NCBI RefSeq assembly: GCF_014805625.2
Contig: NW_023998421.1
Location: forward strand, 6,455,426-6,519,425
Length of the DNA stretch: 64,000 nucleotides
Source: Glossina fuscipes
Taxonomy: Eukaryota > Arthropoda > Insecta > Diptera > Glossinidae
Reading direction: 5' to 3'
This document shows positions 60,258 to 64,000 of the stretch, one piece after another (the first letter of the stretch is position 1; each line of letters opens with the position of its first letter). The notes beneath the pieces are model-generated. The model did no database searches and was not told the DNA's origin. It was given only the letters and a program-made list of their open reading frames with translations. The position numbers and the translations under genes are program-made.

Positions 60258-61640
60258 TTCTGATTTGAATTTTATATAATCTTGAGCGGTTTTTTAATTA
60301 TTGTTCTTGCCGAGGTATTGATTAACTGATCCTTTAGGTTTTTCCTTATTATGTTATTTTTTCGCTATGTAAACGCGCCTTTAAATTCTTAATTTCTGTA
60401 AACTAGAACGGAGGCGCGAGATATGATATCATCCCATACTTGTAAAATTGAATAAGTTTAGTTGGCGTATTTTCCATAGGTGATGATAGAAGAGGGAAAG
60501 CGACCAAGTCAACGAAAAAGGATCGGAAACGATCAGGAAACCATTAAAACCATTAAAAAGAATAACAATTTCTTTCATATATATATATATATATATATAT
60601 ATTTGGAGAATACAAAATATAGAATGCTTTAATATAAACAGCGAAACGAGTAAACCACTTCTCTAAACACTTTCAATATTTTCGACAAAATAAAATCCAC
60701 GCTACAAAATTGGGTATTCCTTTAGATACAAGCTAGTAAACAAAATATTAAATTGTAACGTTCGATTCTACAAACTCTTTTTCAGATTAACAGCTGAATT
60801 AAGTTCGTAACAGTTGAATTTGAAAATTCTTTAGGCACACTTCTATGTTTGAAAAAGGTTATCCACATGAACAGCGCAATATTCGCGATTATAAAATTTC
60901 TTAATTTCTTTTATTTTACAATTTAGCCTAAAATTACACTGTCATAATTTTTATTATCAAATTAAACAAAGTCCTCGCTAAATTCCCTGTTGAAAGGCAA
61001 AGCACAGAGTCGCTTATAATATATATAAATGGTTGAGTGCCCAACTAACAACTTAAATGTTAACGCCAAACAGCTATGTTAAACGCGCAACTTAACAGAC
61101 CAGAAAGGTCCAACTTTGTAAAATAACATTATCTAACGGACCAACTTAACAAAAGCCGTCGGCAAAAGAAAAACTTAACAGTGCGTGCGTTATCAATCAC
61201 TCAACTCAACAATTTTGATCAAAAAATTATGATCAAAATACCATCTACAAAATGACTACTAACCACAACAACAACAATTCATCATACCCAACTCTTCTTA
61301 ACATACAATCATATTCAGGTGTTGTCATATCAAAGTCTTTCTTTCACTTTGATTCATTTAATGTAACGTGGCCTTTGCTTCACATCAGCAAATACAACAA
61401 TCTTTACGTTATAAAAGAAACTCTTTGTTATTCGCATTAGCAAAGCAGTGGAACTTAACTCCAACTTATGAAACTTAACCCAATCAAAATTCATGCAAGA
61501 TTTGTAAAGCATGTGGAAATTAACCTAGAAGTTTTACCATGTATTTAAGAAATTTTTAAATGCAAGTATGGCATCACCTTGTTTTAGTTGTGTGCTCAAC
61601 CAGAAAGCATTGCCATTGTAGCAAAAAAAAAGCAATAAAA
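60258..61640. other. Region between retroelement pieces, with an AACTTAAC cluster
   Basis: From 61040 to 61480 the motif CAACTTAAC or close variants (AAACTTAAC, GAACTTAAC) recur at least six times around a 62-codon frame (MTTNHNNNNSSYPTLLNI..., 61252-61440). AATAAA and TAA-type repeats follow. It may be the 5' part of another short element. A purine-rich open segment at 60481-60560 lacks support as an exon. Confidence 0.35.
60577..60602. repeat. (AT)n microsatellite
   Basis: An alternating AT run of about 26 bp between the two retroelement pieces. Confidence 0.9.
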
Positions 61641-62140
61641 AATTATTATTATTATTACTATAAATTTAGTCTAATGAAAAAAATTCCTAGACTAAAAAAA
61701 AAACATTAAGCACTAGCAACACAGGCTCTAATTTAAATAAACGTACATTAGATAATTAGCTTGGTAGTATTAATAAAGTAATATATAGAATTGATATTCG
61801 ATTCTGAAGTTGATTTTAGAATGTCCAAAGAGTTAATCGTTCCAAATGCAATACTTCTAGCCAAGGAAAAGTTATGGCAGTCGCAGCGAAAGTGCTTTAT
61901 AGTGAGAATTTGTCTACAAATTGGGGAGGAAGACTTCATCAAGATCCATTGGTGAGTTGCAATTGTATGACCAAGGCGAAGTCTCGAAAATGTTTGTATC
62001 TTGGTTTTCTCAACATTTGTTGGATATAAAGGTGGAGTTAATTGAGGGTTAATGGAAGAGTAGTGTTGGTGTTGGTATTGTAAATTTCCTTCTGCAATTT
62101 TCTCTTTAACTTGTCTTCCAATGTATCTTTGAAGATACAA
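61641..62140 (-). pseudogene. I-like non-LTR retrotransposon C-terminus with (TAA)n tail
   Basis: The - strand frame of 130 codons ending at 61748 carries the region that follows RNase H in I/jockey-type pol proteins: INPQLTPPLYP, then FSRLRLGHTIATHQWIL, a degenerate Cys/His segment (C.....LTIKHF.CDC) and SESNINSIYYFINTTKL. After the stop come a short 3' UTR, TTTAGTCTAGG...CATTAGACTAAA, and five TAA repeats at 61641-61656, a tail typical of the I clade. The zinc-knuckle-like Cys pattern is incomplete and the element is 5'-truncated, so it is inactive. It supplies the domain missing from the + strand fragment 2 kb to the left. Confidence 0.7.
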
Positions 62141-62794
62141 GAATGCGTATCACAGGAACTATACACTTCGCAGACGTACAGTTGCGTATGAACTAACAGA
62201 TGGAAAGATGGGCAGGATGTGATCAATTATTAGCTATCAACTGTGGTAAAATGGTTGTTGTCAAATGCTACCAACCATTCGGTGTTCAAAAGACGAATGA
62301 AACAATAAAATAACATATACGGTCCTTATTCTTCATAATATCCGTGCATCCATTCATACAGCGCAACGCTGGGAACTCTTAACTCGGAGCAATTAATTGG
62401 GGAAGCTATCCCACGAAACTTAGGCATGATGGGACGCGCTTCCAGTGCTTCTGCACTTTACTCCTTATGAAAAGATACGAAAATGGCTCGAAGACTGGTT
62501 TGTTTTGAAAAAGCTCGCGTTTCTTTGGTCCGGCCACAAACGAATTGTTAGATGGGTAGGAAAAATGTACAGCTAACGATAACCAACGCTTCGAATCATT
62601 TTCATACAATAAATGTGAAGTTTTCACATAACAGTTTCGTGTTCACGTGCACATTTACCTGCATGTATTTAGCATTCTATTTTCGTGGGCATTCCTATGC
62701 ATCTTTATGCCTTACACTGCTAATGGTCCAGGGAATCTGAAGTTTGTTGCTATGTATGCAATATTCACAAAGACTTCAGATAGTCATGCATTTT

Positions 62795-63000
62795 GTTATA
62801 CAGAAAGTGATTCTGAATGGATCTAAGTTTGTCTGTCTACTTACTCGTTTGATGTCTGTTCATGAATTTTTGTGTTTTAACTTAATGTTGAAAATTTTTG
62901 AGACATTTTGATGAAATTTGGTGCACCACGGTGGCTTGGTTCAAGGACGAACGCATCGGATCCCTTTTAAAATAACGTTTTATATAAGGCGTTATAGATA
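62795..63000 (-). repeat. Family A dispersed repeat, copy 15
   Basis: The reverse partial copy shows CAGAAAGTGATTCTGAATGG, TAAGTTTGTCTGTCTAC, GACATTTTGATGAAATTTGG and CAAGGACGAACGCATCGGAT. The terminal GTGTAGGG part is missing. Confidence 0.65.
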
Positions 63001-63857
63001 ACATATCCGATATTTAATTGTCGGTCCTGGCACCTAATCACCACAGTGGGTTTTTTTACTTGTACTGTGATAATAATCAAAAGGAGGACATGAAGTTATA
63101 TTATGTTTGTTACTTCTCTTCTAGGATCCGGCTAGTCACCTTCGGATACGCTATACAAGATACATATCCGCAGCTAGCTTGGTTTATTCATCTTCGTATG
63201 CTCCTTTCTTTCCCCTTCTTACGCTCTTTGAATTGAGACAATTTCAACTTGTCGCCTGCCCTTTTCTTTTGATCACTTCTAGAAAGTTGACAAGATCGAC
63301 TGCTGCTAAGTATTTGTTATTGAGAGCTACGGCGTCAATTTGAAGAATACAATAAAATTCACAGCCAAGATTAGTTCTTGGCTTAAAGTTTCTTATCTTG
63401 TTTCTAGCTCTGTGCAAAGCGTTAATGTGACACTTTCTCCATGGCTTATGCTGCCCACTAACATCAGACTTTGTAATTTTATATTTCGATTTCTTTGTAT
63501 TTGTCAGCATTTAAAGATTATGCCCCAGGGCGTATGCAATTTTCCTATTTGTTTTAATTAAGTGAATTTTCTCGGCTTAACCGAGTTGAGGTTATCTGAG
63601 ATGATGTATAGGTTGCATACGTTTTGATTATCTTTAATGAATTGTCTCTAATCAATGTCTCAGATACATGCCGGTGGATTTTCTAATGTATTGTAGAGGG
63701 AAAGAGAGAGAGAGAGAGAGGGAGAGAAATCCAATTAAAATTTTGTCACAAACAGTCCTGTTTACTAATAGTTTTGGTTATAATTAAGGCTGAAGTGTAT
63801 AAGTACGTAACAGTCAAGTGTGCGAACATTATAGATAATGGTTTTACATTATATACA

Positions 63858-63860
<3 letters not shown>

Positions 63861-63896
<36 letters not shown>
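63861..63896. repeat. (AT)n microsatellite
   Basis: A pure alternating run of 36 bp near the right edge. A (GA)n run of about 20 bp lies near 63703. Confidence 0.95.
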
Positions 63897-63899
<3 letters not shown>

Positions 63900-64000
63900 A
63901 ATAATTAAGATAAACTCTCTTTCGTGCAATTAACCAGCATTTAGTTGATTGTTGCTATTGTGCTCTTGTGTACTGCATGAAAATGTTATCAAAATTTTAC

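Larger units (their letters stand above)
62141..64000. other. No named gene at the right edge
   Basis: Apart from family A copy 15, a GC-richer island at 63240-63540 is open on both strands. The - frame of 88 codons ends FYCILQIDAVALNNKYLAA, then VDLVNFLEVIKRKG, and looks protein-like but matches no family I know. (GA)n and (AT)n runs follow to the edge. Confidence 0.4.

Noticed and set aside
60481..60560. Exon starting after CCATAG with a basic peptide
   Set aside because: The frame runs directly into an AT microsatellite and no donor is seen.

Overview
This is nuclear DNA from an insect, most likely a higher fly (Cyclorrhapha). The evidence is short phase-consistent introns of 56-71 nt with GTAAGT donors, AT-rich intergenic DNA full of TA, CA, CAA and poly-A/T microsatellites, and close resemblance of the two recognisable genes to their fly orthologues. 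I cannot separate a tephritid from a calyptrate from sequence alone, so the family is left open.

Layout. Positions 1-37.2 kb hold no gene I can name. They contain microsatellites, AT-rich tracts, one dispersed MITE-like family (at least 14 copies across the window, called family A here), a separate inverted-repeat element at 20.6-21.0 kb, and three GC-richer islands with open frames and splice-like borders (13.7, 16.9 and 23.0 kb). From 37.8 to 40.6 kb lies a compact cluster on the + strand. It holds the Rieske iron-sulfur subunit of respiratory complex III (three exons, 248 aa) and then a MADF-BESS type DNA-binding protein (four exons, 268 aa) with a 39-residue tandem duplication. From 42.98 to 55.55 kb a single + strand gene encodes an ABHD2-type alpha/beta hydrolase (six coding exons, 405 aa). 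Its first coding intron is about 10.2 kb and is filled with transposon remains. Its last intron hosts an intact tRNA-Ser(AGA) on the - strand and a decayed partial copy of it.

The right end (57.4-62.2 kb) is a transposon graveyard. It has a MITE with ATAAGACGCAC termini, a non-LTR retrotransposon fragment (RT thumb plus RNase H, I-clade-like) on +, and on - the missing C-terminal end of the same kind of element with a (TAA)n tail. The RNase H frame of the + fragment runs without a break across two short canonical introns into a small glutamate-rich terminal exon with a polyadenylation signal. This is the most unusual structure in the window and my main candidate for something undescribed: an exonised retroelement, or a host gene disrupted by one.

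The recognised genes do not form a pathway. The Rieske protein acts in the mitochondrial inner membrane, the MADF-BESS protein is expected in the nucleus, and the ABHD2 homologue is a membrane-anchored lipid hydrolase. No CRISPR, bacterial operon, viral gene or toxin gene was seen.
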